A DNA stretch of 55,431 nucleotides from an uncultured Clostridia bacterium (GTDB lineage Bacteria; Bacillota; Clostridia; Oscillospirales; Oscillospiraceae). The stretch covers positions 1 through 55,431 of the forward strand of contig CAMCSE010000007.1 of NCBI GenBank assembly GCA_945877515.1. Reading direction: 5' to 3'. Below, piece by piece: positions 43,757 to 51,499 of the stretch. Position numbers and translations under genes: made by a program. Position 1 is the stretch's first letter. Every line of letters starts with the position of its first letter. Under the pieces are notes generated by a model. It was not told the DNA's origin, searched no databases, and saw nothing but the letters and a program-made list of their open reading frames with translations.

Positions 43757-43821
43757 CGCACTGATCTGCTCGTTTTTTCGATTATATCACACTTTTTCAG
43801 CAGTTACAAGACAATTAACAC

Positions 43822-44376
43822 TCAGCCGGCAGCCACGGCAAGATGCTGGAGGTCAACTCCTGAACGCCACAGGGCACAGTATGTCTCCGTACAACGTCTG
43901 AACGCCGCAAACAGCTGCTGTGCGCGGTTTTCATCGCTGTATACCTTCCACATACCGGCACACTTGAAATGTTCCGCACGATGGTCAATAAAGCCCTTCA
44001 CGTCTTCCGGAGGGTAGCTGAGAAATAATCCTACCTCATGAGGAAACTCCCCCGCCTCACGGAACCGGCGGATCAGCTTTGCCACGCAGCGCTGGCAGGA
44101 GCCATCCGGATACCCCTCCCGGCGCAGAATCTCCGAGGCAAGGCCGTCTTTCAGATCACGGCGCAATCCTGCCGGACGATACAGGTACAAAAGCGCCTGC
44201 TTCTCCCGATACCGGATGGGCAAAAGGCACAGCCCCTTGGGTGACAGTATCCGGTTCAGCCCCCGGATATCCGCCAGCAGCTCCTCCCTGTCATCATAAG
44301 GGCAAGGAAACAGGCTGCCGGTCTTAATGCCTGCCAGCGTGGGTGCCCCCTGCCGGATCACCAGTTCTTCTGACAT
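43822..44376 (-). CDS. DUF3793 family protein
   Basis: 184 residues, start ATG 44376 with AAAGGAG 9 bases upstream. Contains the family landmarks: SPKGLCLLPIRYREKQALLYLYRP near 54-77, CQRCVAKLIRRFR, and FPHEVGLFLSYPPEDVKGFI. DUF3793 genes in Clostridia often lie beside DUF2325, flavodoxin or iron-transport genes; function unknown. Here it follows a truncated DUF2325 reading frame and shares its promoter and palindrome, suggesting metal-responsive expression. Confidence 0.82.
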   Translation of the reverse strand: MSEELVIRQGAPTLAGIKTGSLFPCPYDDREELLADIRGLNRILSPKGLCLLPIRYREKQALLYLYRPAGLRRDLKDGLASEILRREGYPDGSCQRCVAKLIRRFREAGEFPHEVGLFLSYPPEDVKGFIDHRAEHFKCAGMWKVYSDENRAQQLFAAFRRCTETYCALWRSGVDLQHLAVAAG

Positions 44377-44380
44377 GTTA

Positions 44381-44446
44381 TCACTCCTTTGGCACATGAT
44401 AGCGGCGCTCCATGCACTCGTTGCCGCCCAGGATCACAACGCTCAT
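44381..44446 (-). pseudogene. truncated DUF2325 start (21-residue remnant)
   Basis: Minus-strand ATG 44446 with GAAAGGAG upstream encodes MSVVILGGNECMERRYHVPKE and then TGA. MSVVI-GG-x-x-CM is the start of DUF2325 proteins, normally about 85-95 residues, which are usual partners of DUF3793. Here the frame ends after 21 codons, and the final codons form the ribosome site of the DUF3793 gene. It can be a deletion remnant or a kept leader peptide. Recognition rests on a short match. Confidence 0.6.
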
Positions 44447-44507
44447 ATGCCGACTCCTTTCGCTGCACTGCTTTCTTAGTATTCGTAAAACAAGGCTTGC
44501 TATCCCT

Positions 44508-44580
44508 GTTATACTCCCTCCATAAGTTAGCTATCGCTAACTTATGGAGGGAGTATAACACTTTTTCCTTCGGTTGTCTA
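44508..44580 (-). promoter_or_regulatory. promoter with 24-bp perfect palindrome before DUF2325/DUF3793
   Basis: Minus strand TAGACA (44580-44575), 17-bp spacer, TATACT (44557-44552). A perfect inverted repeat (44508-44531 with 44536-44559, 4-base loop) starts at the -10 and spans the transcription start. Its core TTAGC-TATC-GCTAA resembles DtxR/IdeR-type iron or manganese repressor sites. Operator function is inferred; as RNA it would also form a very stable 5' hairpin. Confidence 0.75.
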
Positions 44581-44671
44581 CCCCTAACTCCAAAACAGGC
44601 CGTTTTCCTATTTCATACGGCAGAGAAAAAGGACCGTCAATAGCCGGTCCTTTTCTTTCTGCGGTATATTC

Positions 44672-46552
44672 TTATTCTTTATAGGTCAACGCGCGCACAG
44701 CGTTAAGAACTGCAATGATCATGACGCCGACATCGGCAAAAATCGCGGCCCACATATCAGCAATACCGACGGCAGTCAAGGCCAGGCAGGCGAATTTTAC
44801 CACCAGCGCCAACACAATATTCTGCTTAACAATGCCAATACATTTTCGGGAAATACCGATGGCCTTGGCGATCTGCATGGGATCATCGTCCATCAGCACC
44901 ACATCGGCAGCTTCAATGGCAGCATCGCTGCCCATGGCGCCCATGGCGATGCCGATATCCGCACGGGTCAGCACCGGCGCGTCATTGATCCCATCCCCCA
45001 CAAAGGCCAGTTTTTCCTTGCTGCTCTTCTGCGCCAGCATCTTTTCCACCTCAGCTACCTTGTCACCGGGCAGCAATTCGCTGCGGACCTCATCCACTCC
45101 CAGTTCCGCCGCCACCTGCTCTGCCACGGCCTTGGCATCGCCGGTGAGCATAACCGTCTTTTCCACACCCCGCTTCTTCAGGGCGGCAATGGCCGCCTTG
45201 GCATTCGGCTTCACCACATCGGAGATCACAATGTGTCCGGCGTAGTGACCATCGATGGCCATATGGATGATGGTGCCCACGCTGCGGCAGTCACGATAAT
45301 GCACCTCCAGCTTCCGCATCAGCTTACTGTTACCCACCGCAACGGTATGGCCGTCCACATTCGCTACGACGCCGTGACCGCTGATCTCCTGAATATCGGT
45401 GACACGGCTCCGGTCGACCGGCTTGCCATAGGCTTTCTGCAGGCTTTTGCTGATCGGATGTGAGGAGGCACACTCCGCCAGCGCCGCATACTCCAGAACC
45501 TTCGCCTCATCCAGCGCATTGTGATGGATCTCTGTCACTTCAAACACGCCCCGCGTCAGTGTACCGGTCTTGTCAAACACCATGCAGCGGGTCTGGGAAA
45601 GTGCCTCCAGATAGTTGGAGCCCTTGATCAGGATACCTTCCTTGCTGGCACCGCCGATCCCGGCAAAGAAGCTAAGCGGGATACTGATAACCAGTGCGCA
45701 GGGACAGCTGACTACAAGGAACGTCAGGGCGCGATAGATCCAGTCGGTCCACTGGCCGTCCATTCCCAACAGCAGCCGCACAAGAGGTACGGCGATGGCC
45801 AGCACCAGCGCACCGGCACAAACAGCAGGGGTGTAGATCCTGGCAAAACGGGAAATAAACGCCTCGGACCTGGACTTGCGGGAGCTGGCATTTTCCACCA
45901 GATCCAGGATTTTGGAGACAGTGGATTCGCCAAACACCTTGGTGGTTCGGATCTTCAGAACGCCGCTCATGTCGATGCAGCCGCTGATGATCTCGTCGCC
46001 CTCCTTTACATCACGGGGCATACTCTCTCCGGTGAGGGCACTGGTGTTCAGACTGGCGCTGCCGTCGATGACCACACCGTCCAGCGGCACCTTCTCGCCG
46101 GGCTGCACCACGATGATACTGCCCACCGCCACCTCGTCAGGATCCACCTGCTCCAGCGTGCCGTCCCGTTCGACGTTGGCGTAGTCGGGGCGAATATCCA
46201 TCAGGGCGCTGATGTTCCGCCGGCTCTTGCCGACGGCATAGCTTTCAAACAGCTCACCGACCTGATAAAACAGCATCACGGCGATGCCTTCCACATAGTC
46301 ACCGCTTCCGGTCCACACTGCCAGGAAAAACGCCCCCAGCGTCGCCAGCGCCATCAGGAAATTTTCATCAAACGCCTGTCCGTTGATAATTCCTCTGGCC
46401 GCTTTTCTCAGGATATCATAGCTGATCACCAAATACACCATCAGATATGCGATCAGCTGCGGGATCCCGGTCAACGGAATGAATTTCAGCGCTATCAGCA
46501 TAGCTGCGGTGATCAGAATACGGGTGAGCATTACTCTTTGCTTCTTTGTCAT
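44672..46552 (-). CDS. heavy-metal P1B-type ATPase (Zn/Cd/Pb class)
   Basis: Metal efflux pump of 626 residues. Motifs: TGES near 179 (actuator), SCPCALVIS near 297 (membrane metal-binding CPC), DKTGTLTRG near 341 (phosphorylation Asp), HP locus in ASSHPISKSL, and GDGINDAPVL near 547. The N-terminal metal-binding domain usually fused to such pumps is missing; a separate 72-residue HMA protein gene lies just upstream. The CPC with the C-terminal NIVLALVVKF segment points to zinc or cadmium rather than copper. Transcribed from the divergent promoter at 46886-46914. Confidence 0.95.
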   Translation of the reverse strand: MTKKQRVMLTRILITAAMLIALKFIPLTGIPQLIAYLMVYLVISYDILRKAARGIINGQAFDENFLMALATLGAFFLAVWTGSGDYVEGIAVMLFYQVGELFESYAVGKSRRNISALMDIRPDYANVERDGTLEQVDPDEVAVGSIIVVQPGEKVPLDGVVIDGSASLNTSALTGESMPRDVKEGDEIISGCIDMSGVLKIRTTKVFGESTVSKILDLVENASSRKSRSEAFISRFARIYTPAVCAGALVLAIAVPLVRLLLGMDGQWTDWIYRALTFLVVSCPCALVISIPLSFFAGIGGASKEGILIKGSNYLEALSQTRCMVFDKTGTLTRGVFEVTEIHHNALDEAKVLEYAALAECASSHPISKSLQKAYGKPVDRSRVTDIQEISGHGVVANVDGHTVAVGNSKLMRKLEVHYRDCRSVGTIIHMAIDGHYAGHIVISDVVKPNAKAAIAALKKRGVEKTVMLTGDAKAVAEQVAAELGVDEVRSELLPGDKVAEVEKMLAQKSSKEKLAFVGDGINDAPVLTRADIGIAMGAMGSDAAIEAADVVLMDDDPMQIAKAIGISRKCIGIVKQNIVLALVVKFACLALTAVGIADMWAAIFADVGVMIIAVLNAVRALTYKE

Positions 46553-46601
46553 GGTAGTATTCTCCTACTCGGTTGCGTTTGCCTGCCCCGCAGGGTACTG
46601 C

Positions 46602-46820
46602 TTACAGGTCGATCTCGCAGTCAGGCTCCACCTTTCTGCAGGCTTTCAGCACATTTTTCATGACCGCTTTCTCGTCCGCGCCCTCAGCAAATTCCACGAC
46701 CATCTTTTGGGTCATATAGTTGACCACGGCGCCGGCCACACCTTCGATCTTGTTGGCGGCATCCTCCATCAGATTGGCGCAGTTGGCGCAGTCCACTTCA
46801 ATTTTATAGGTTTTTTTCAT
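46602..46820 (-). CDS. heavy-metal-associated (HMA) domain protein
   Basis: Soluble metal chaperone of 72 residues with the ferredoxin-like HMA fold: KTYKIEVDCANCANLMEDAANKI (metal CxxC as CANC near 11-14), VVNYMTQKMVVEF. It begins 49 bases upstream of the P-type ATPase and provides the domain the pump lacks. The Asp before the first Cys (DCANC) is typical for Zn/Cd-binding versions. Confidence 0.92.
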   Translation of the reverse strand: MKKTYKIEVDCANCANLMEDAANKIEGVAGAVVNYMTQKMVVEFAEGADEKAVMKNVLKACRKVEPDCEIDL

Positions 46821-46850
46821 AGGATAACCCTCCGGATTCTGCTTCTCCTT

Positions 46851-46914
46851 TTACAATTAAAGGATTGCTTAATTGTTGTAACCGCAGTATACTGTTACTG
46901 TTCAGAAAAAGCAA
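46851..46914. promoter_or_regulatory. divergent overlapping promoters with operator dyad (pump and regulator)
   Basis: The plus promoter is TTGCTT (46865-46870), 17 bp, TATACT (46888-46893). The minus promoter is TTGCTT (46914-46909), 17 bp, TATACT (46891-46886). Both -10 elements share the palindrome AGTATACT. A dyad TTACAATTAA-n8-TTAATTGTTGTAA (46851-46881) covers the minus start site and the plus -35, a likely operator for the ArsR-AraC regulator. Confidence 0.8.
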
Positions 46915-46982
46915 GCGATTTGCAGCCCATGCTTCTAAAAAGGCGAAGGGAATTTCCAAAACGGATAAAAGGAGGATGCCTT

Positions 46983-47696
46983 ATGTCAGAATTTACGCTG
47001 CCCCATCATCATGGAGAGAGCACCCACGCTGCCAGCCTGCACAAAGAGTTAATGAATACCGTGCATTTTTCCGCCGTTTCCGACGTATTCAAGCATCTGA
47101 GCGATCCCACTCGCGTGCGCATTTTCTGGCTGTTGAGCCATCAGGAGGAGTGTGTTATCAACATCGCCGCCATGCTGGAAATGTCCAGCCCCGCCGTTTC
47201 CCATCACCTGCGCTCCTTGACGGAAAGCGGTCTGCTGGTCAGCCGGCGCGTCGGAAAAGAAGTCTATTACAAAGCCGCGGAGGCAGAGCAGATCCATTTG
47301 CTGCACCAGATCGTGGAACAGGTAATGGAGATCATCTGTCCGGAAAAAGCCGTGGATTTTCAAGCATCACAGGAAACCATCATCCGGAATGTCCATGACT
47401 ATCTGATGGAGCATCTCTCCGAACGGATCACCATTGAGGAACTGTCCCGCAAATTTCTGATGAACACCACCACGCTGAAAAACGCATTCAAAGCCGTGTA
47501 TGGCACCACCATTGCCGCCCATATGAAGCAGCATCGTATGGAGCAAGCGGCGGTCATGCTGAGAAGTTCGCAGACGGATATCGCCGGTATCGCCAAAGCT
47601 GTGGGATATGAGAGCCCCAGCCGTTTTACGGCCACTTTTAAGGATACCTACGGTATTTTGCCCACAGAATACCGAAAACAGCAGCAAAAGCAGTAA
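46983..47696 (+). CDS. ArsR-AraC fusion transcriptional regulator
   Basis: 237 residues, ATG 46983 with AAAAGGAGG upstream. The N-terminus is His-rich (PHHHGESTHAASLH, about 7-20). An ArsR winged helix covers about 30-100 (FKHLSDPTRVRIFWLLSHQEECVINIAAML, SPAVSHHLRSL, KEVYYKAAEAEQIHLLHQI; HLLH may be an alpha-5 metal site). A complete AraC/XylS DNA-binding domain follows at about 130-235 (ITIEELSRKFLMNTTTLKNAFKAVYG, DIAGIAKAVGYESPSRFTATFKDTYG). Two DNA-binding domains in one chain are unusual. The longer frame from 46479 is not coding. Divergent from the pump genes. Confidence 0.93.
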   Translation: MSEFTLPHHHGESTHAASLHKELMNTVHFSAVSDVFKHLSDPTRVRIFWLLSHQEECVINIAAMLEMSSPAVSHHLRSLTESGLLVSRRVGKEVYYKAAEAEQIHLLHQIVEQVMEIICPEKAVDFQASQETIIRNVHDYLMEHLSERITIEELSRKFLMNTTTLKNAFKAVYGTTIAAHMKQHRMEQAAVMLRSSQTDIAGIAKAVGYESPSRFTATFKDTYGILPTEYRKQQQKQ

Positions 47697-47730
47697 GCGA
47701 AAAGGCATGATCTCTCATGCCTTTTCGCTT
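47695..47730. terminator. bidirectional terminator
   Basis: Perfect 16-bp stem (47695-47710 with 47715-47730), loop TCTC, followed by TATTC on plus; the right arm includes the larC stop codon. Confidence 0.85.
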
Positions 47731-48941
47731 TATTCTATGTCTTTTGATGGCACTGTCGGAAGTGCCGAAATTGCTTCACTCAGCGGCATATTGTGGTCTC
47801 TGGCGATCCGTGCCAAGTCCTCATATTCGTACTTTGTCCGGGTCACGCCATAGCCGCAGGAGGTCTTTCGGCGGACATCGCCGTATGGGGTGCGTACCGT
47901 ATCCACCGTGCGGGCCAATGTATACCGGCGGCAGGCATGTTCCCGCACGCCGATGGTGGTCGTATGCCGGAACAGCAATTCCACCAGCTTTTGCCTGTCC
48001 TCCTCCCGGCACAGGAGCGACAGCATTGTGCCCAACCGTGATTTTTTCATGGTGATGGGTGTGGTCCACACATCCAGCGCACCAGCCGCTAACAGCGTTT
48101 CCATGGCAAAGGCAATGGCTTCCGCCGTCATATCGTCAAGATTGCAGGACAGTTCCCGCACGTTCCCGCCGCTCTCCGTGGTTTCGCCCCAGAACGCGCG
48201 GACACAATTGGCGGCGTCCAGTTCCTTTTTTCCCATGCCATAGCCAATGGCGCCGACCTGCATCGTGGGCCGTTCGCCAAAGGCGGACGCGAACCGCTTC
48301 AGCAGCGCCGCCCCTGTTGGGGTGCAAAGTTCCGTTTGAATGGCGCCGCTGTAGGAGGGTACGCCTTTGAGCAGATAGGCGGTGGCAGGTGCGGGAACCG
48401 GCAAAATACCGTGGGCGCATTTCACCTGTCCGCTCCCTACGCAGACGGGAGACGCCAGGATCTGATCCGGGGCCAGTTCATACAGCAGCAGACAGACCGC
48501 CGCAATATCCGCCAGCGCATCCATGGTGCCTACCTCATGGAAATGGATCTCCGTGACAGGAACGCCATGCACGGCGCTTTCCGCCTCAGCGATCAGGCGG
48601 TAAACCGCAAGGACATCCTCTTTCACCGCGTCAGGCAGCGCAAGATGTTCAGTGACCAGATGCTCGATCTCGTGCAGGCTGCTGTGATGGTGATACGCGT
48701 CATGGGGATGACGGTGGGCATGCATGTCTTCCGACTCCTCTTCCCCATCGATCATTACCGCCAAATGGGTACCGTGGATCCCGCACCGGCATACGGTCTC
48801 CCGGGAATACGTCACATGGGGAATGCCGATGCCATTGAGCTGCGCAAGCGTCTTTTCCTGATCCGGCATCAATTCCAGCAGCGCCGCCGCCAGCATATCG
48901 CCTGCTGCTCCCATATTACATTCCAAATACAATAGTTTCAT
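47730..48941 (-). CDS. larC: nickel-pincer cofactor insertion protein LarC
   Basis: Inserts nickel into the pincer cofactor of lactate racemase-like enzymes. 403 residues, ATG 48941 with GAGGGGGG upstream; one continuous frame, unlike species with larC1/larC2 frameshift. Landmarks: LYLECNMGAAGDMLAAALLEL, a His-rich insert DMHAHRHPHDAYHHHSSLHE (about 77-96), EIHFHEVGTMDALADI near 136-151, and the C-terminal TTTIGVREH. No larA, larB or larE gene is within the window. The DMT transporter gene precedes it with a 14-nt gap. Confidence 0.93.
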   Translation of the reverse strand: MKLLYLECNMGAAGDMLAAALLELMPDQEKTLAQLNGIGIPHVTYSRETVCRCGIHGTHLAVMIDGEEESEDMHAHRHPHDAYHHHSSLHEIEHLVTEHLALPDAVKEDVLAVYRLIAEAESAVHGVPVTEIHFHEVGTMDALADIAAVCLLLYELAPDQILASPVCVGSGQVKCAHGILPVPAPATAYLLKGVPSYSGAIQTELCTPTGAALLKRFASAFGERPTMQVGAIGYGMGKKELDAANCVRAFWGETTESGGNVRELSCNLDDMTAEAIAFAMETLLAAGALDVWTTPITMKKSRLGTMLSLLCREEDRQKLVELLFRHTTTIGVREHACRRYTLARTVDTVRTPYGDVRRKTSCGYGVTRTKYEYEDLARIARDHNMPLSEAISALPTVPSKDIE

Positions 48942-48955
48942 GGGAAATCCCCCCC

Positions 48956-49816
48956 TCACAGCAGCATCAGCAGCGTACCCGCCACGATCCCCAGTAAACC
49001 GACGGCGGATTTCGCCGCCAGCTTTTCGTGAAACACCACATAGGAGAACAGCACCGTCACCAGAATGCTCAGCTTGTCGATAGGCACCACTACGCTGGCG
49101 GGACCATCCTGCAGCGCTTTATAGTAACACAACCAGCTGCCGCCGGTGGCCAAGCCCGACAGGCAGATAAAGACCAGTTCTTTTCCGGGAATATGGTGCA
49201 GCGCCTCCCGTTTTCCGGTGACGAACACCATCAGCCATGACATGGCCAAAACCACCACGGTGCGGATCGCCGTTCCCAAATTGGACTCCACGCCGGAGAT
49301 GCCTATCTTGCCGAGGATGGCTGTCAGGCTGGCAAAAACAGCGGAACCAAGGGCATACCACAGCCAGCGGGAATCCTTTGCCGCCGCACCACTGCTCTCC
49401 TTTTTCTCGATCATCAGAAAGGTTCCCACCGCGATCAGCACTACACCCACGCTTTTTGTCCATGTGATGCCCTCCTGCAGAAGGATGGCCGCCAGCAAAA
49501 TGGTCAGCACGGTGCTGGATTTGTCAACAGGCACCACTTTATTCACGTCGCCCAGCTGCAATGCCCGGAAGTAGCACAGCCAGCTGCCGCCGGTGGCAAG
49601 GCCCGACAGTATCAGGAACAGCAGGGTCTTTCCGCTGATTTCGCTGAGCTGGCTCTGGGAACCGACGATGAATACCATCAGCCATGAAAAGATCAGCACC
49701 ACAATGGTGCGGATGGCGGTGGCCACGGTGGAATCTGTCCGGCGGATCCCGCATTTTGCCAAAATGGAAGTCAGTCCGGCAAACAGAGCCGAACCAAACG
49801 CAAACAATATCCACAT
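48956..49816 (-). CDS. EamA/DMT family transporter
   Basis: Ten-span drug/metabolite transporter, 286 residues from ATG 49816 (MWILFAFGSALFAGL); a start at 49834 adds six residues but has a poorer ribosome site. The two EamA halves are unusually alike: both hold TAIRT-VVL-SWLMVF and SGLATGGSWLCY followed by a V-P-D/I-DK motif. Substrate unknown. It precedes larC, so a link to nickel or cofactor transport is possible but unproven. Confidence 0.9.
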   Translation of the reverse strand: MWILFAFGSALFAGLTSILAKCGIRRTDSTVATAIRTIVVLIFSWLMVFIVGSQSQLSEISGKTLLFLILSGLATGGSWLCYFRALQLGDVNKVVPVDKSSTVLTILLAAILLQEGITWTKSVGVVLIAVGTFLMIEKKESSGAAAKDSRWLWYALGSAVFASLTAILGKIGISGVESNLGTAIRTVVVLAMSWLMVFVTGKREALHHIPGKELVFICLSGLATGGSWLCYYKALQDGPASVVVPIDKLSILVTVLFSYVVFHEKLAAKSAVGLLGIVAGTLLMLL

Positions 49817-49855
49817 ACCCTTTACACCTTCCATCAGAAGATCTCTGTACGCACA

Positions 49856-50377
49856 CTACTTCCCGGGAACATACAGGCCTTGCATATCTGCTTTCTCCAG
49901 CTCCAGCAGCTTTTGCTTTCGGTCGATACCGCCTGCATAGCCGGTCAGATTTCCGTCCGTTCCCACCACCCGGTGGCAGGGAATGAGAAGCGAAATCGGG
50001 TTATGTCCCACAGCGCCTCCCACTGCCTGTGCGGACATATGGGGCCGGCCCATCTGCGCGGCGATCCGCTGTGCGATCTGGCGATAAGTCATGGTCTGCC
50101 CATAGGGGATGGTCAGCATGACGTCACACACCGCCTTGCGGAACGGCGTAGTATCATAGCGCATCAAGGGCGTGAACCCCGGCTCCCTGCCGGAAAAATA
50201 GATGTCCAGCCAGCGCTTCACCTCTGCAAACGCAGGCACTTCCTTTGGTATGTAGTCGGCATGAAGTGTGCTGCCGAAGTACTTCTGTCCATTGAACCAC
50301 AGGCCTGTCAGCGCTTCGCCGTCACCGGCCAATGTCATCGCTCCCAACGGGAAAGCATATTCGCATGTATAGATCAT
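49856..50377 (-). CDS. ogt: methylated-DNA-protein-cysteine methyltransferase
   Basis: DNA-repair suicide enzyme that removes methyl groups from O6-methylguanine. 173 residues with acceptor Cys in IPCHRVVG near 136-143, preceded by YGQTMTYRQIAQRI (helix-turn-helix) and GRPHMSAQAVGGAVGHNP, and followed by GYAGGIDRKQKLLELE. Ribosome site GAGGTAACG before ATG 50377. Confidence 0.95.
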   Translation of the reverse strand: MIYTCEYAFPLGAMTLAGDGEALTGLWFNGQKYFGSTLHADYIPKEVPAFAEVKRWLDIYFSGREPGFTPLMRYDTTPFRKAVCDVMLTIPYGQTMTYRQIAQRIAAQMGRPHMSAQAVGGAVGHNPISLLIPCHRVVGTDGNLTGYAGGIDRKQKLLELEKADMQGLYVPGK

Positions 50378-50438
50378 ATCGTTACCTCAAGTGATCCGAC
50401 AAAAACGGAGTTTGTTTTTGATCTGTTTTTCTTTGATG

Positions 50439-51188
50439 TTATCTTTTCAGGATTTTTTCCACAGAGGCACCGTCAAGCTGATTCACGGTCACAAATTTGC
50501 CGTCGTAGAACACAGCCCAGTTATTGAACACACCGGGCAATCCTTTGGCCTGCTCCAGCGTATCCACATGAATAAACGCTGCCGGAATGTCCTTTTCCGT
50601 ACAGTACTCCCGCAGTTTCTCGATCCGCTGCGGAATATACGGACACTGATCATCGTAATAGATGGTCAGTTCCCGGCTGTCGATGGTCTGGTTCTTCGCG
50701 TTGGGCGCAAACCGCGGCGCCGTCCTGTCAAAGCTGAGCGCCAGCAGCTCATAGCCGTCGGCAGTGGTGTCCACTGTCCGGAACCCATACTTCTTTGCAA
50801 AATTCTGGTCAGAAAGCCACGATTTCTGTTTTGCCGCACCCAGCATACAGACGCCGGACTTTCCATGGGCTTTTGCATCCGCAATGCAGTACTCCATCAA
50901 TTGCCGCCCGTAGCCCTGTCCCTTGGGAGCGCCCTGCACCCACAGACAGTAAATGTAATAAAAATTGTCACCGACCACCGGTACCCATGCTGTTTCCAGC
51001 GGTGCATACTCGATGAATACGCAGCCCTTGATATTCAGCTTGCGGAAAATATGCCCTTCTTTCAGCCGTTCCGCCAGCCATGTCCGCTTGGCTTCCACGC
51101 CCGGATGGGGCTTTTTTGTGCGGATTATGCAGCACAGATGCTCCTGTGCAAGATTATCCGGCGTCAAATTCACAAACTCTGCGTCCAT
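50439..51188 (-). CDS. GNAT N-acetyltransferase with C-terminal YoaP-like domain
   Basis: 249 residues. GNAT part at about 1-165: VFIEYAPLETAWVPV, acetyl-CoA loop APKGQGYGRQLMEYC near 84-98. The second part (about 190-249: ELTIYYDDQCPYIPQRIEKLREYC, IPAAFIHVDTLEQAKGLPG, NNWAVFYDGKFVT) is thioredoxin-like with one Cys (CPYI) and matches the YoaP tail. ATG 51188 has AGGAGAGG upstream. Substrate unknown. Confidence 0.85.
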   Translation of the reverse strand: MDAEFVNLTPDNLAQEHLCCIIRTKKPHPGVEAKRTWLAERLKEGHIFRKLNIKGCVFIEYAPLETAWVPVVGDNFYYIYCLWVQGAPKGQGYGRQLMEYCIADAKAHGKSGVCMLGAAKQKSWLSDQNFAKKYGFRTVDTTADGYELLALSFDRTAPRFAPNAKNQTIDSRELTIYYDDQCPYIPQRIEKLREYCTEKDIPAAFIHVDTLEQAKGLPGVFNNWAVFYDGKFVTVNQLDGASVEKILKR

Positions 51189-51387
51189 TGCGGTATCCTC
51201 TCCTTCAACCCCATAGCCAAAAGATGGATTGCTGAATCCGCCCTCAGCAACTGGCGTTCGGGATGTTTTTTTCTATTATTAGATATAACCCATTATTTGT
51301 CAATCACCAAAAATGAACGGCAACGAAAGCGGATATAGTAACCGTAATCCGCATTGTCACAAAAAGCAGAATCCCGATCTCTCCCAC

Positions 51388-51425
51388 GAACAGAAGCGGT
51401 ACGCTTTCGCGTACCGCTTCTGTTC
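51388..51425. repeat. 17-bp perfect inverted repeat in the 51189-51499 intergenic stretch
   Basis: Arms 51388-51404 and 51409-51425, loop TTTC. No T-run follows on the minus strand and only TTC on plus, so it is a terminator at best for the minus-strand GNAT gene beyond it. The rest of the 311-base gap holds a short 6-bp dyad near 51330-51353 and I see no gene in it. Confidence 0.6.
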
Positions 51426-51499
51426 AATCCGTCCTACCGTGGGGAATCGACGATGTATCTGAGGAATAAATTGCTGTTTTTATCATCGCTTCTTCTGCT

